Positions 40,861-48,544 of a stretch of DNA of 64,000 bases are shown here, in pieces. The first letter of the stretch is position 1; every line of letters starts with the position of its first letter. Made by a program: the position numbers and the translations under genes. The notes beneath the pieces are model-generated. The model was given only the letters and a program-made list of their open reading frames with translations, searched no databases and was not told where the DNA came from. Source of the stretch: Xanthobacteraceae bacterium (GTDB lineage Bacteria > Pseudomonadota > Alphaproteobacteria > Rhizobiales > Xanthobacteraceae); NCBI GenBank assembly GCA_019454205.1, contig CP075369.1, positions 2,108,001 to 2,172,000 of the forward strand, in the 5' to 3' direction.

Positions 40861-41346
40861 GTGGCGAAGAAGCGCAAGCCTGCTCCCATCGTCGCCGCTG
40901 GTGGCGTTGTCCTCCGCGGCGGCGCGCAGCCGAGAATCGCAGTCGTACAGATGCGGCGAACCAAATCCTGGGTGCTGCCGAAAGGAAAATTGCGCAAAGG
41001 TGAGACGGCGCTGGAAGCAGCCAGGCGCGAGGTGCGAGAGGAAACTGGATACGCCGCCGAAGCGCACGAATATCTCGGCGCGATTTCGTACAAGAGCGGC
41101 GGCCTTCCGAAAGTCGCTAAATTCTGGCGGATGGAAGCGACAGGCCCGGCGCAGGAATTGATGCACGATATCGTTGCCGTGCGCTGGCTGCCGGTCAAAC
41201 AGGCAATCAAAAAACTTACCCATGAGCGCGAGCAGAAATTTCTGGCTCGCATGACGGAAAAACTTCACCTACCATCCTCGCTCGACGCACCCGTTGCATC
41301 TCGCAGTCTTGTCGCGCGCCTGCTCTCTTGGTTGCGCGGCGAGTAA
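40861..41346 (+). CDS. Nudix hydrolase
   Basis: 161 residues, GTG start. The Nudix box GKLRKGETALEAARREVREE then TGY is complete, set after LPKG (WVLPKGKL), a pattern of the DIPP/Ap6A-type diphosphoinositol or diadenosine polyphosphate hydrolases. The substrate is not determined by sequence. A basic C-terminal helix follows (RSLVARLLSWLRG). Close to the upstream secreted gene, so likely one operon. Confidence 0.85.
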   Translation: MAKKRKPAPIVAAGGVVLRGGAQPRIAVVQMRRTKSWVLPKGKLRKGETALEAARREVREETGYAAEAHEYLGAISYKSGGLPKVAKFWRMEATGPAQELMHDIVAVRWLPVKQAIKKLTHEREQKFLARMTEKLHLPSSLDAPVASRSLVARLLSWLRGE

Positions 41347-41548
41347 GTCGGTACCGTTCGGTTATAGGGGCCTGCCCCGGCGGCCCTAAGCCTGCTGGAC
41401 GTTGAGCCACGCCGGGTTCCCGTCTTTGCTACCGTACAACTGCGTCAATTCGGTCGGGACCGCCCACGAAACCGTGTGCGCTTGGGCGTTGCATCGCCTC
41501 GCCCGTCCGTTCATCATCGCGGCAACAAGAAGGGGGAGAACAAAAACC

Positions 41549-42934
41549 ATGCGCAAGATAACCGCATTATCCTTCGCCGCGGCGCTGGCCGCCACGGCCC
41601 TGCCGCCTGTTTCAGCCGAAGCCGCCCAGATCCGCTCGTACAAGGTCGCGAATTGGGACGTAGGCGTCTACACCGACGACAACACCGGCAGGTTCAGCCA
41701 CTGCGCCGCCGCCGTGCGCTATCGTAACGGCTACCTGTTGCTGTTCTCGGTTTCCCACAACCTCGAATGGGCGGTCGGCTTCTCCAATCCAGACTGGCGC
41801 ATGAATCCGGGCCGTGAAACCGAGGTCGAGTTCCGCGTCGACAGCTACCGCATCTATCGCGTGACCGGCCGCGCAGTGAACAATTCGCTGGTGCGCGCCA
41901 CGCTTCCCGACAGCGTCGAGTTGTTCAACCAGTTCCGCTTTGGCTCGCGCCTGTATGCGAGCATCAGCGGCGGCAGCGTCGCGCAGTTCAATCTCACCAG
42001 CACCGCGGTCATGCTGACCGAAATCCTGCGCTGCGCGAACCAGAATAAAAATTATACCGGCGACCGCGGCAGCGACCGCAATCGAAACACGCCGCCTGAC
42101 GACAATTACGGCAACCGCGGCTACGACCCGAACCGCGGCAGCGACCGCAACCGCAACACGCAGCCCGATGATAACTACGGCAACCGGGGCTACGACCCGA
42201 ACCGCGGCGGCGACCGCAATCGCAACACGCAGCCCGATGATAATTACGGCAATCGCGGCTACGACCCGGATCGCGTAAAGCCGCGCAACAACGATGGCGG
42301 CACGCGCGATCGTGGCGGCGATCTCGGCGGCAACCGCAATGTCCGCAGCGAACGCGGCACCGGCGATCTTCGCGACCGCAACGACTTCCAGCCCGATCGT
42401 AATGTGGACAACAAGCGCGAGCGCGACACCGTCCGGCAGGCCAACCTGCCCGACGCCGCGACCGGTCCGACCCCGCAAACGCGCGAGGAAGCGGGCCGTT
42501 TGGCCACGAACATTCTCCGCCGCGCGAACATCTCCGGACAATTGCAGCGTCCCGACGAGCTGGCTCCGAACTTCCGCACAAAGTACGACGCGGTCTGGCG
42601 CGCGGATGGCACCATCGGCACGCTGCGCATCCTTGCCGGGGGGCGCGCCTCGACGATCGAAAAAATTCGCGGCGACGTGATTGCGTCCGATGCCGGTACC
42701 TGCAAGGGCAAGTTCGCTTCCGGCGCGCTGCCAGCGGCAGACAATTCGCGCTCGGTAACGGTCTTCACGTCCTGCGAAGGCGAGCAGAACTGGTCGGTCT
42801 ACTACATCGCGGTCCCGCGCTCCGGCGGCGGCATCTATTTGCTCGGCGTGTTCGGATCGGGCGAAGCCGGCAACCGGTTGCAGAACCTGACCAACATGTA
42901 TCGCACCGCCGCGCTCGAAGTGCTCGAGCGCTAA
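41549..42934 (+). CDS. Large secreted protein with 23-residue tandem repeat, unknown
   Basis: 461 residues. Signal peptide (MRKITALSFAAALAATALPPVSAEA), then a domain with WDVGVYTDDNTGRFSHC (shared with the 34205 protein) and a second conserved part ending LRCANQ. Three 23-residue repeats (RGSDRNRNTQPDDNYGNRGY plus DPN) follow, then an Arg/Asn/Asp-rich low-complexity stretch, then a C-terminal domain (LRILAGGRASTIEKIRGDVI, VTVFTSCEGEQNWSVYYIAV). I do not recognise the family. The ATG at 41549 is preferred; upstream codons are not coding-like. Confidence 0.75.
   Translation: MRKITALSFAAALAATALPPVSAEAAQIRSYKVANWDVGVYTDDNTGRFSHCAAAVRYRNGYLLLFSVSHNLEWAVGFSNPDWRMNPGRETEVEFRVDSYRIYRVTGRAVNNSLVRATLPDSVELFNQFRFGSRLYASISGGSVAQFNLTSTAVMLTEILRCANQNKNYTGDRGSDRNRNTPPDDNYGNRGYDPNRGSDRNRNTQPDDNYGNRGYDPNRGGDRNRNTQPDDNYGNRGYDPDRVKPRNNDGGTRDRGGDLGGNRNVRSERGTGDLRDRNDFQPDRNVDNKRERDTVRQANLPDAATGPTPQTREEAGRLATNILRRANISGQLQRPDELAPNFRTKYDAVWRADGTIGTLRILAGGRASTIEKIRGDVIASDAGTCKGKFASGALPAADNSRSVTVFTSCEGEQNWSVYYIAVPRSGGGIYLLGVFGSGEAGNRLQNLTNMYRTAALEVLER
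42065..42271 (+). repeat. Three tandem 69-bp repeats within the 41549 gene
   Basis: Units at 42065-42133, 42134-42202 and 42203-42271, in frame, each coding for 23 residues. They differ by a few bases, and units 2 and 3 are more alike than unit 1. In-frame, so copy number can vary without frameshift. Confidence 0.9.
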
Positions 42935-42939
42935 GGCGC

Positions 42940-43326
42940 ATGCCGCCGCAACCGATCAAACCGGCTGGAAGCCTGCCACCCGGACTGCCGTTCTCCGAAG
43001 GCATGCAGGCCGGCAACCTGATCTTCCTCTCCGGTCAGCTCGGCACACTGCCGGGAAAGCTAGAACTCAACAACAAGACCGCCGAAGACGAATTCCGCCA
43101 GGTCATGGACAACGTCTTCGCGACGTTGAAAGCGAACGGCCTCGGCGCAAAAGACGTGGTGAAGTGCCTCGTCATGCTCGCCGATATGAAGGACTGGCCA
43201 GCGTTCAACAAAATCTATCTCGAATATTTCGAACCGCCTTATCCCGCGCGTTCGGCTTTCGGTGCGAACGAACTCGCATTCAATGCGAGAGTCGAACTCG
43301 AAGTCATCGCCATGCGGAGGGAATGA
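42940..43326 (+). CDS. RidA family protein (reactive enamine/imine deaminase)
   Basis: 128 residues. RidA/YjgF fold: LIFLSGQLGT, VFATLKANGLGAKDVVK, and the signature PPYPARSAFGANELAFNARVELEVIA with the conserved Arg that binds the carboxylate. The family hydrolyses reactive 2-aminoacrylate-type enamines made by PLP enzymes, protecting PLP enzymes. The start overlaps nothing, 5 bases after the previous stop. The stop overlaps the next small gene. Confidence 0.9.
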   Translation: MPPQPIKPAGSLPPGLPFSEGMQAGNLIFLSGQLGTLPGKLELNNKTAEDEFRQVMDNVFATLKANGLGAKDVVKCLVMLADMKDWPAFNKIYLEYFEPPYPARSAFGANELAFNARVELEVIAMRRE

Positions 43327-43520
43327 TGGAGAAGAAGCCCCGGCACCTCAGGGACGGCGTGATGTATGCGGTCGCCGCCGTGTTGTTCGCAGTGTCCGCC
43401 GCGATCATTTCTCGCTTGCCGGATTTTCAACTCGCATTCTGGCTGCAAGTTGCCTCGGCGGTTGCCTTCGCGTTTTGCGCCCTGCTTTGCTTCAATAAAC
43501 ACCGGAAAGAGAACGCATGA
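43323..43520 (+). CDS. Small two-helix membrane protein, unknown
   Basis: 65 residues, with two hydrophobic helices (GVMYAVAAVLFAVSAAIISR, AFWLQVASAVAFAFCALLCF) and charged ends. The ATG overlaps the ridA stop (ATGA). GGAGG site directly ahead, so translation is coupled. Not recognised. Confidence 0.7.
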   Translation: MMEKKPRHLRDGVMYAVAAVLFAVSAAIISRLPDFQLAFWLQVASAVAFAFCALLCFNKHRKENA

Positions 43521-43684
43521 ACCTCGTTCTGATGTATGCGGCTATCGCCGTGCTAACCGGCCTCGCCGCGTATTTTACCGGCCGCGCCGGCGGCACCGCA
43601 TTCTGGCTTTACGCCATCGGCTGCGTTCTGTTCGCGCTCGCCGCGGCCGGCCAGTATTTCAAGGTGAAGCAGGGAAAAGCCTGA
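43517..43684 (+). CDS. Small membrane protein, unknown
   Basis: 55 residues, read directly from the sequence: M-N-L-V-L-M-Y ... K-Q-G-K-A. Two hydrophobic helices (LVLMYAAIAVLTGLAAYFTG, AFWLYAIGCVLFALAAAGQY). Its ATG overlaps the preceding stop (ATGA), making a chain of three coupled genes (ridA, two membrane micro-proteins). Too short for most gene callers. Confidence rests on codon use and coupling. Confidence 0.65.
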   Translation: MNLVLMYAAIAVLTGLAAYFTGRAGGTAFWLYAIGCVLFALAAAGQYFKVKQGKA

Positions 43685-43694
43685 AATCGCCGCC

Positions 43695-43723
43695 CTTTAA
43701 CCGCCACGGCGAACCCCCTATAT
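43695..43723 (+). promoter_or_regulatory. Promoter of ssrA
   Basis: CTTTAA (43695-43700), 17 bases, then CTATAT (43718-43723), a good match to the rhizobial sigma-70 promoter (CTTGAC-17-CTATAT). It directly precedes the tmRNA start. Confidence 0.7.
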
Positions 43724-43729
43724 TCGGGA

Positions 43730-44053
43730 TGCCGGAGCAATCCGGCTATGGCGATAAACGCTCGTTGTAATAAACCATTCGGACCCGGGGGCAGTACCCG
43801 GCGCCTCCACCAAAACCCGGCTCGCAGCGAAGGTTTCGCCGGGTTTCGGCGGGGGCGAAACAGGATCGACGAGGGTGTAAAGAGCGCGGCTTTCGCCCGG
43901 CATGGTTCCGCCGTTATCGGGCCTCTTATAGTTGCGAATGACAACTATGCTCCGGTTGCTCAGGCCGCGTAAGCGGTTTGATCACTGGGAATTAAGCCCT
44001 GAGGGTTAGCACCTTCAGGCGGGGTTCGGAGGCACCTGGCAACAGAAGCCTCC
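43730..44053 (+). ncRNA. ssrA: tmRNA, circularly permuted two-piece form
   Basis: The acceptor piece comes first and ends in CGCCTCC-ACCA (43802-43812). A spacer with an AAACCCGGC/GCCGGGTTT hairpin (43813-43846) follows, then the coding piece starting GGGGGCGAAACAGGATCGAC. The 5' GGGGGCG (43851-43857) pairs with CGCCTCC to form a tRNA-Ala-like acceptor stem with a G-U at the third pair. The tag frame at 43934-43972 encodes ANDNYAPVAQAA and a stop. The gene ends in a GGAGGC/GCCTCC hairpin (44028-44053). Ends are approximate. It is cut into two RNAs during maturation in alphaproteobacteria. Confidence 0.93.
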
Positions 44054-44105
44054 ACTTCCTTTCGCGCAACTGGCGCACCTCTCCGGAATCGGGTTGAGTA
44101 GACTT

Positions 44106-44666
44106 ATGACCTCCGACCTCATCCGCTATGATCTGCTCGCCCAGGACGCGCTGCGTGGCGTGGTGCGCAAGGTGCTGAGCGACGTCGCGAAAGACGGCCT
44201 GCCCGGCGACCATCATTTCTTCATCGCCTTCGACACGCGCGCACAGGGCCTGCGCATTTCCGAACGTCTGCGCCAGAAATTCCCCGAAGAAATGACAATA
44301 GTGCTCCAGCATCAGTTCTGGGATCTGAAGGTCGGCGAACATGCGTTTGAAGTCGGCGTATCGTTCAACGGCGCACCGGAGCGCCTGTTGATTCCCTTCA
44401 CCGCGGTGAAGGGCTTCTTCGATCCGTCCGTGCAGTTCGGCTTGCAGTTCGAAGTCGCGGGCGACGAGAAGGCGCAAAGCAGCCCGGCGCAGCTTGCCGT
44501 TTCCGGCGGCGAAAAGCCCGGCGAGAAACCGCTCGCAAGCGCGCCGAAGGGTGCGGCCAGCGAACCCGAAGTGGTGAAGCCCGCGAAGGAAGCGAAAGCC
44601 GCCGAACCTTCCGCCGATTCCGCGGGTGCGGAAGTCGTCAGCCTCGACAAGTTCCGCAAGAAGTGA
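44106..44666 (+). CDS. sspB: ClpXP protease specificity-enhancing factor SspB
   Basis: 186 residues. The N-terminal two thirds form the alphaproteobacterial SspB domain (LIRYDLLAQDALRGVVRKVL, HHFFIAFDTRAQG, RLLIPFTAVKGFFDPSVQFG). An Ala/Glu/Lys-rich linker leads to a C-terminal tail ending VVSLDKFRKK, where the ClpX-binding tail is expected. SspB tethers ssrA-tagged proteins to ClpXP. The ATG at 44106 is preferred over the TTG at 44094. The stop overlaps the folA GTG (GTGA). Adjacent to ssrA itself. Confidence 0.93.
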   Translation: MTSDLIRYDLLAQDALRGVVRKVLSDVAKDGLPGDHHFFIAFDTRAQGLRISERLRQKFPEEMTIVLQHQFWDLKVGEHAFEVGVSFNGAPERLLIPFTAVKGFFDPSVQFGLQFEVAGDEKAQSSPAQLAVSGGEKPGEKPLASAPKGAASEPEVVKPAKEAKAAEPSADSAGAEVVSLDKFRKK

Positions 44667-45172
44667 GTGTCCCTCTCGTCCTCGTCGTCGCGGTCGCGGA
44701 GAACGGCGTGATCGGCCGCGACAACGGTTTACCCTGGCGCATCTCCGGCGACCTGAAGCACTTCAAGGCCGTGACGATGGGCAAGCCGCTCGTGATGGGC
44801 CGCAAGACTTTCGAATCCATCGGCAAGCCCCTGCCCGGCCGCACCAACATCGTGCTCACCACCGACAAGGCGTGGCGCGCAAACGGCGTTATCGTTGCCG
44901 GCGATCTGGAAGCGGCGCTGCTCGCGGCACAGGAAGACGCGAAGCGCACCGGCGCCAACGAAATCGCAATTATCGGCGGCAGCGCGCTGTTCAGGGAGAC
45001 GCTGCCGCGTGCGGCAAAAATAGAGCTGACCGAAGTCCACGCCTCGCCCGCAGGCGATACCTTCTTTCCCGCTTACGACAAATCCGCGTTCCGCGAGACG
45101 CGCCGCGACGGCCCGCACAAAGGCGAGAAGGACGAATATCCCTGGTCTGCCGTTACGCTGGAGCGGATCTAG
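44663..45172 (+). CDS. folA: Dihydrofolate reductase
   Basis: 169 residues, GTG start overlapping the sspB stop. Family motifs: VAENGVIGRDNGLPWRISGD (active site), KPLVMGRKTFESIG, GGSALFRETLPRA. It regenerates tetrahydrofolate and is needed by thymidylate synthase. Probably translated by coupling with sspB. Converges with the AsmA-like gene, 4-base overlap. Confidence 0.95.
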   Translation: MSVPLVLVVAVAENGVIGRDNGLPWRISGDLKHFKAVTMGKPLVMGRKTFESIGKPLPGRTNIVLTTDKAWRANGVIVAGDLEAALLAAQEDAKRTGANEIAIIGGSALFRETLPRAAKIELTEVHASPAGDTFFPAYDKSAFRETRRDGPHKGEKDEYPWSAVTLERI

Positions 45173-48100
45173 TTCTGGATTTGCCGCTCGCGCGGCGCGC
45201 CGGGCGTCAGCGGCAACGGCGACAGGTTGAGCGGCGGCGGCACGGCGTTCGGCTGCTGCGGACGCTCCGACGAGCGATCTCGTTTCTTCTTGTCCGGCAC
45301 GACGATCGCGGGTGGCAAATCGGGCACCGCATCTTGCTTCGGCGTTTCCTTAATGTCGCCGCGCGGCTCCCGCTCGATCATCTTCACCGACAGCGCAGCG
45401 AACAGTGCCCGCGTATCCAGCTTGCGTTCCGGCGCGCTAAACGGCCCGCTCCAGCGCAGCGTCGCGCCCGCCTTGCGGGAGAGCGGCGACTCCAGCGTGA
45501 GTTGCGTCTCCATCGCGAGACGATTGAGATCGAGCGCGCCATTGGCCGTTACCTCCACGCCCACCGTAGCCGCGCGTGCCGCCTGAAAGCGCAGGATACC
45601 GTTCGTCAGCAGGAAAGGCGCGTCGATGGCATCCAACCGCAGATGCCCGCGGTTCAGCGCTTCCGCGAACATCGCTTCCACCGCTTTCTCGTCGGGAGCT
45701 TTGCGAATGTCGGCGGCCATTACGGTAGCGATGGCATTCGGATCGGCATTTTCCAGAACGAAATTCGCAACCTTCACCCGGCCCTGCCCGGATAGGCTTG
45801 CGACCAGTTGCGAAGGCGAATTCCCGGTCATGGAAACATTGACGCTACCCCCCGCTTCCCCTCGCAGCGCGAACGTATCCAGCAGGTTGCTCACCGGCGC
45901 GCCTTCAAAGTTCAATTGCAATTCGGCGGAACGCGGCATGGACTGGATCGCGCGGAACGATCCACTGAACCTGCCGCCACCTTTTTGTCCGCGCGTACCC
46001 TCACCGAACGTGCCCGTAATATTATCCAGCAGGATTTCATCGGAGCGTACCTTCGCGACGAAGCGAACGTCTCGCAGATGGACCCGGTCAGACAACTTCA
46101 ACCGCGCGGCTTCGACCGCGAACTCGCCATTGAAGCGCGCCGCGAATGCAATGTCGAAGTTATCGGTGGACCATTGCGAGTCGTCCCTCTCCGTAGAGCC
46201 AAGCGTCAGCATCGCCAGCACCGGCAGCGGAATCTCGGTGAATTTTATATCGCCACGCAGCATGCCGCCGGGTGGCGCAAGCGCGATCTGCCCGCTTCCA
46301 TTCACGCCCTGCGCCGACTGAAACGTGATGCGGTCCAGCACGAACTTGTCGTCAAGCCGCACGAGGTTTGCTTTCGCCCAGAACGCAAAGGGCCGATATG
46401 GGGTGCTGCGCTCGGCTGCGGGTGCGAACTTGCGTATATCCTCGGACTGGAACGCAACTTCCAGTACGGGACGAAACTTACGATCCGCGTCGAAGCGCAG
46501 CGCACCCTTCGCGCTTAGCGTGCCGCCCGCGAGCTTCGCTTCTCCCGTCACCGCGCGCGTACCCTCGCGCGGAGGCGTCATCGTGAAATGATAATTATTG
46601 CCGCCGGAGATGAAGCGCACGTCCCACGCGCCATCCGGCTCGAAGAAGATGCCGCCCGAACCCCGCGCAGGCAACGCCAGCGAGGCTAGGCGCGCGATCT
46701 CGCGGCCCGCTTCGGCGCTTTCCAGATAGCGCTCTGCCAGCGCGGCCAGCACGCCCTCGCGCGCGGCCTCGAACGTGAAGTTGAAAGCCGGCTTCTCGGA
46801 CTTCTGCGGCTGTTCGATAGTCGCATTCAGTCCGTCAAAATCGCGCAGCACGAGACGCTCGAACGCGATCTTGCCGTCCGTGCCCGAAAGCGCCGCGTCA
46901 ATTTGCTCGGCGTTTCTGCCGAACAGCTTCGGCTTGCGGAGCAAAACTTCCGCCGAGAGGTCGATCCCCGCTTTTTCGTACCAGCCCATGAAAAGCGCCA
47001 GCAGCGACTCTGGCTCGACGCCTGTGCCCGCGAGTTTCGCGCGCAACAGCGGCGAAGCGTTCTGCCGCGATGCCAGCGCCATCGAACCCGTAAGAGACAA
47101 CGTACCGAGCGTGAATTCCATCTTTTCGAAAGCGACGGCTTCCGGCGAAGCGGAGATGTTTCCCTTCAGTTGCATCGTCTGCGCATCGGCGAAGCGCTCC
47201 GATATTTCCGGGCCGAACAACCAGCGCGTCAGCACTGAAGGCTCCGCGCTGTCGAGCGCGAGCGTTCCGGCGAAACGGTCGCGCTCGGTCTTGCCGCTGA
47301 GCCGGATTAGCCCGCGTCCCGGCAGCTTCGCTTCCAGTTGTTCGAGACCCGCGATGCCGCCGCGAACGAAAATCGCCGCTTTCAGTTCGCGCACAAGTTG
47401 GCCGCCCGCCATCACGCCGTCGGCGGAAAGCGAAATTCGCCCCGCGAACGGCAAACCGGAAACGAGATCGCGCACCTCGCCAAGCATCGGCACCACATGC
47501 GCGAAGCCGCGCGCAGCAGCCTGCTTGTCGCCGCGGTCGAGATCGAGCCGCGTCGATTTCAGCGTGACTTCGAGCGAACCGTTCGCGCGCGGACTGAGCC
47601 GTCCACTGCCCTGCAAGGCCAGCGGCGCTTCGCCTTCGCCGAGAGAAAGTTCGAGGCTGGAAAGCGCAATCGCGTTCATGTCGCCACTGGCATCGAACGC
47701 CGCGCGCCACGGCCACGCGCCGCGCGTCCGCGCCAGCGTGACTTTTCCTTCGTAACGCGGCTTCGCATTCGTTAGCGCGAGCAATCCTTCGCTCTCAAAA
47801 GAGATGCCGTCGTCGGGCCGCTCCAGCACCAGCCGCACGCGACCGCCTTGATCCGCACCGAAACGCGCGCTCGAAGCGCGCAGGATCCATCGCCGCCGGT
47901 CGAGCCGGAAACCACCATCGAGCTTGAATGGCCCCTGCCGCGAGAGCAGTTCGCCGCGCGCGGAAAAATCGTCCGCGAGCAGCAGCGATTTGGTGCGCCG
48001 GTCCTCGACGATCAGCGAACCTGCTTCGAGCGAAAACGCGGTGACCGCCAGCGCATCCGCGTCCATCGCCGCGACACCTTGCGGAAGTTGCAGCACGCCC

Positions 48101-48450
48101 TGCTCGTCCAGCGCCAGCCGCAGCGCCGGGCGCGACACCACGATCTCGGTCGCTTCGAACTTTCCGGTGAGCAGCGCGGAGAGTGAGAGCAATCCACGCA
48201 CTTCGTAAGCGCGGACGCCGGTGCCGTTATCCGGATCACCAAGCGACACGTCGCGCAGCACGAAAGCGGGGGTCGGCAGCAGCACCGCGTCGATCTTGCC
48301 GCGGATGGTGACGCGCGTGCCGGTGAGCGCGCTCGCCTGTTCCTCGAATTGCGGACGCCACGCATCCCAATCCACGAACAGCGGCGCGGCAAAAGCCGCC
48401 GCGATCGCGGCGATCAGCGCGATACCGAACGCAAGCAGTGTGTTCTGCAA
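45169..48450 (-). CDS. AsmA family protein
   Basis: 1093 residues. N-terminal membrane anchor (LLAFGIALIAAIAAAFAAPLFVDW) then AsmA N-terminal domain (TGTRVTIRGKIDAVLLPTPAF). Very long beta-rich body with repeated G-x-L-x-L stretches, and a C-terminal AsmA domain (SGQGRVKVANFVLENADPNAI, NGALDLNRL). AsmA-like proteins form beta-helical bridges for lipid transport between membranes or affect outer-membrane assembly. A Pro/Arg-rich C-terminal tail (KKRDRSSERPQQPNAVPPPL) is probably disordered. TTG start at 48450; the frame begins at the membrane anchor. Confidence 0.87.
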   Translation of the reverse strand: MQNTLLAFGIALIAAIAAAFAAPLFVDWDAWRPQFEEQASALTGTRVTIRGKIDAVLLPTPAFVLRDVSLGDPDNGTGVRAYEVRGLLSLSALLTGKFEATEIVVSRPALRLALDEQGVLQLPQGVAAMDADALAVTAFSLEAGSLIVEDRRTKSLLLADDFSARGELLSRQGPFKLDGGFRLDRRRWILRASSARFGADQGGRVRLVLERPDDGISFESEGLLALTNAKPRYEGKVTLARTRGAWPWRAAFDASGDMNAIALSSLELSLGEGEAPLALQGSGRLSPRANGSLEVTLKSTRLDLDRGDKQAAARGFAHVVPMLGEVRDLVSGLPFAGRISLSADGVMAGGQLVRELKAAIFVRGGIAGLEQLEAKLPGRGLIRLSGKTERDRFAGTLALDSAEPSVLTRWLFGPEISERFADAQTMQLKGNISASPEAVAFEKMEFTLGTLSLTGSMALASRQNASPLLRAKLAGTGVEPESLLALFMGWYEKAGIDLSAEVLLRKPKLFGRNAEQIDAALSGTDGKIAFERLVLRDFDGLNATIEQPQKSEKPAFNFTFEAAREGVLAALAERYLESAEAGREIARLASLALPARGSGGIFFEPDGAWDVRFISGGNNYHFTMTPPREGTRAVTGEAKLAGGTLSAKGALRFDADRKFRPVLEVAFQSEDIRKFAPAAERSTPYRPFAFWAKANLVRLDDKFVLDRITFQSAQGVNGSGQIALAPPGGMLRGDIKFTEIPLPVLAMLTLGSTERDDSQWSTDNFDIAFAARFNGEFAVEAARLKLSDRVHLRDVRFVAKVRSDEILLDNITGTFGEGTRGQKGGGRFSGSFRAIQSMPRSAELQLNFEGAPVSNLLDTFALRGEAGGSVNVSMTGNSPSQLVASLSGQGRVKVANFVLENADPNAIATVMAADIRKAPDEKAVEAMFAEALNRGHLRLDAIDAPFLLTNGILRFQAARAATVGVEVTANGALDLNRLAMETQLTLESPLSRKAGATLRWSGPFSAPERKLDTRALFAALSVKMIEREPRGDIKETPKQDAVPDLPPAIVVPDKKKRDRSSERPQQPNAVPPPLNLSPLPLTPGAPRERQIQN

Positions 48451-48544
48451 CCCGGCCTCTCCGCAGCTCCGGCAAACCCGGAGCCGATCCGCCCGAAAAT
48501 ACTATAGGGCGGCCATGAAGCCAGATTGGGGCAAATCGTCCCCG

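Noticed and set aside
42065..42271. CRISPR-like array
   Set aside because: The repeats are contiguous, in frame with a protein, and have no spacers.
43785..43812. A conventional tRNA gene
   Set aside because: The CCA-ended arm pairs with a downstream segment, as in permuted tmRNA, and there is no anticodon arm.
43748..43972. 74-residue open frame across the tmRNA
   Set aside because: The last 12 codons are the tmRNA tag; the rest is tRNA-like and linker sequence, not a gene.
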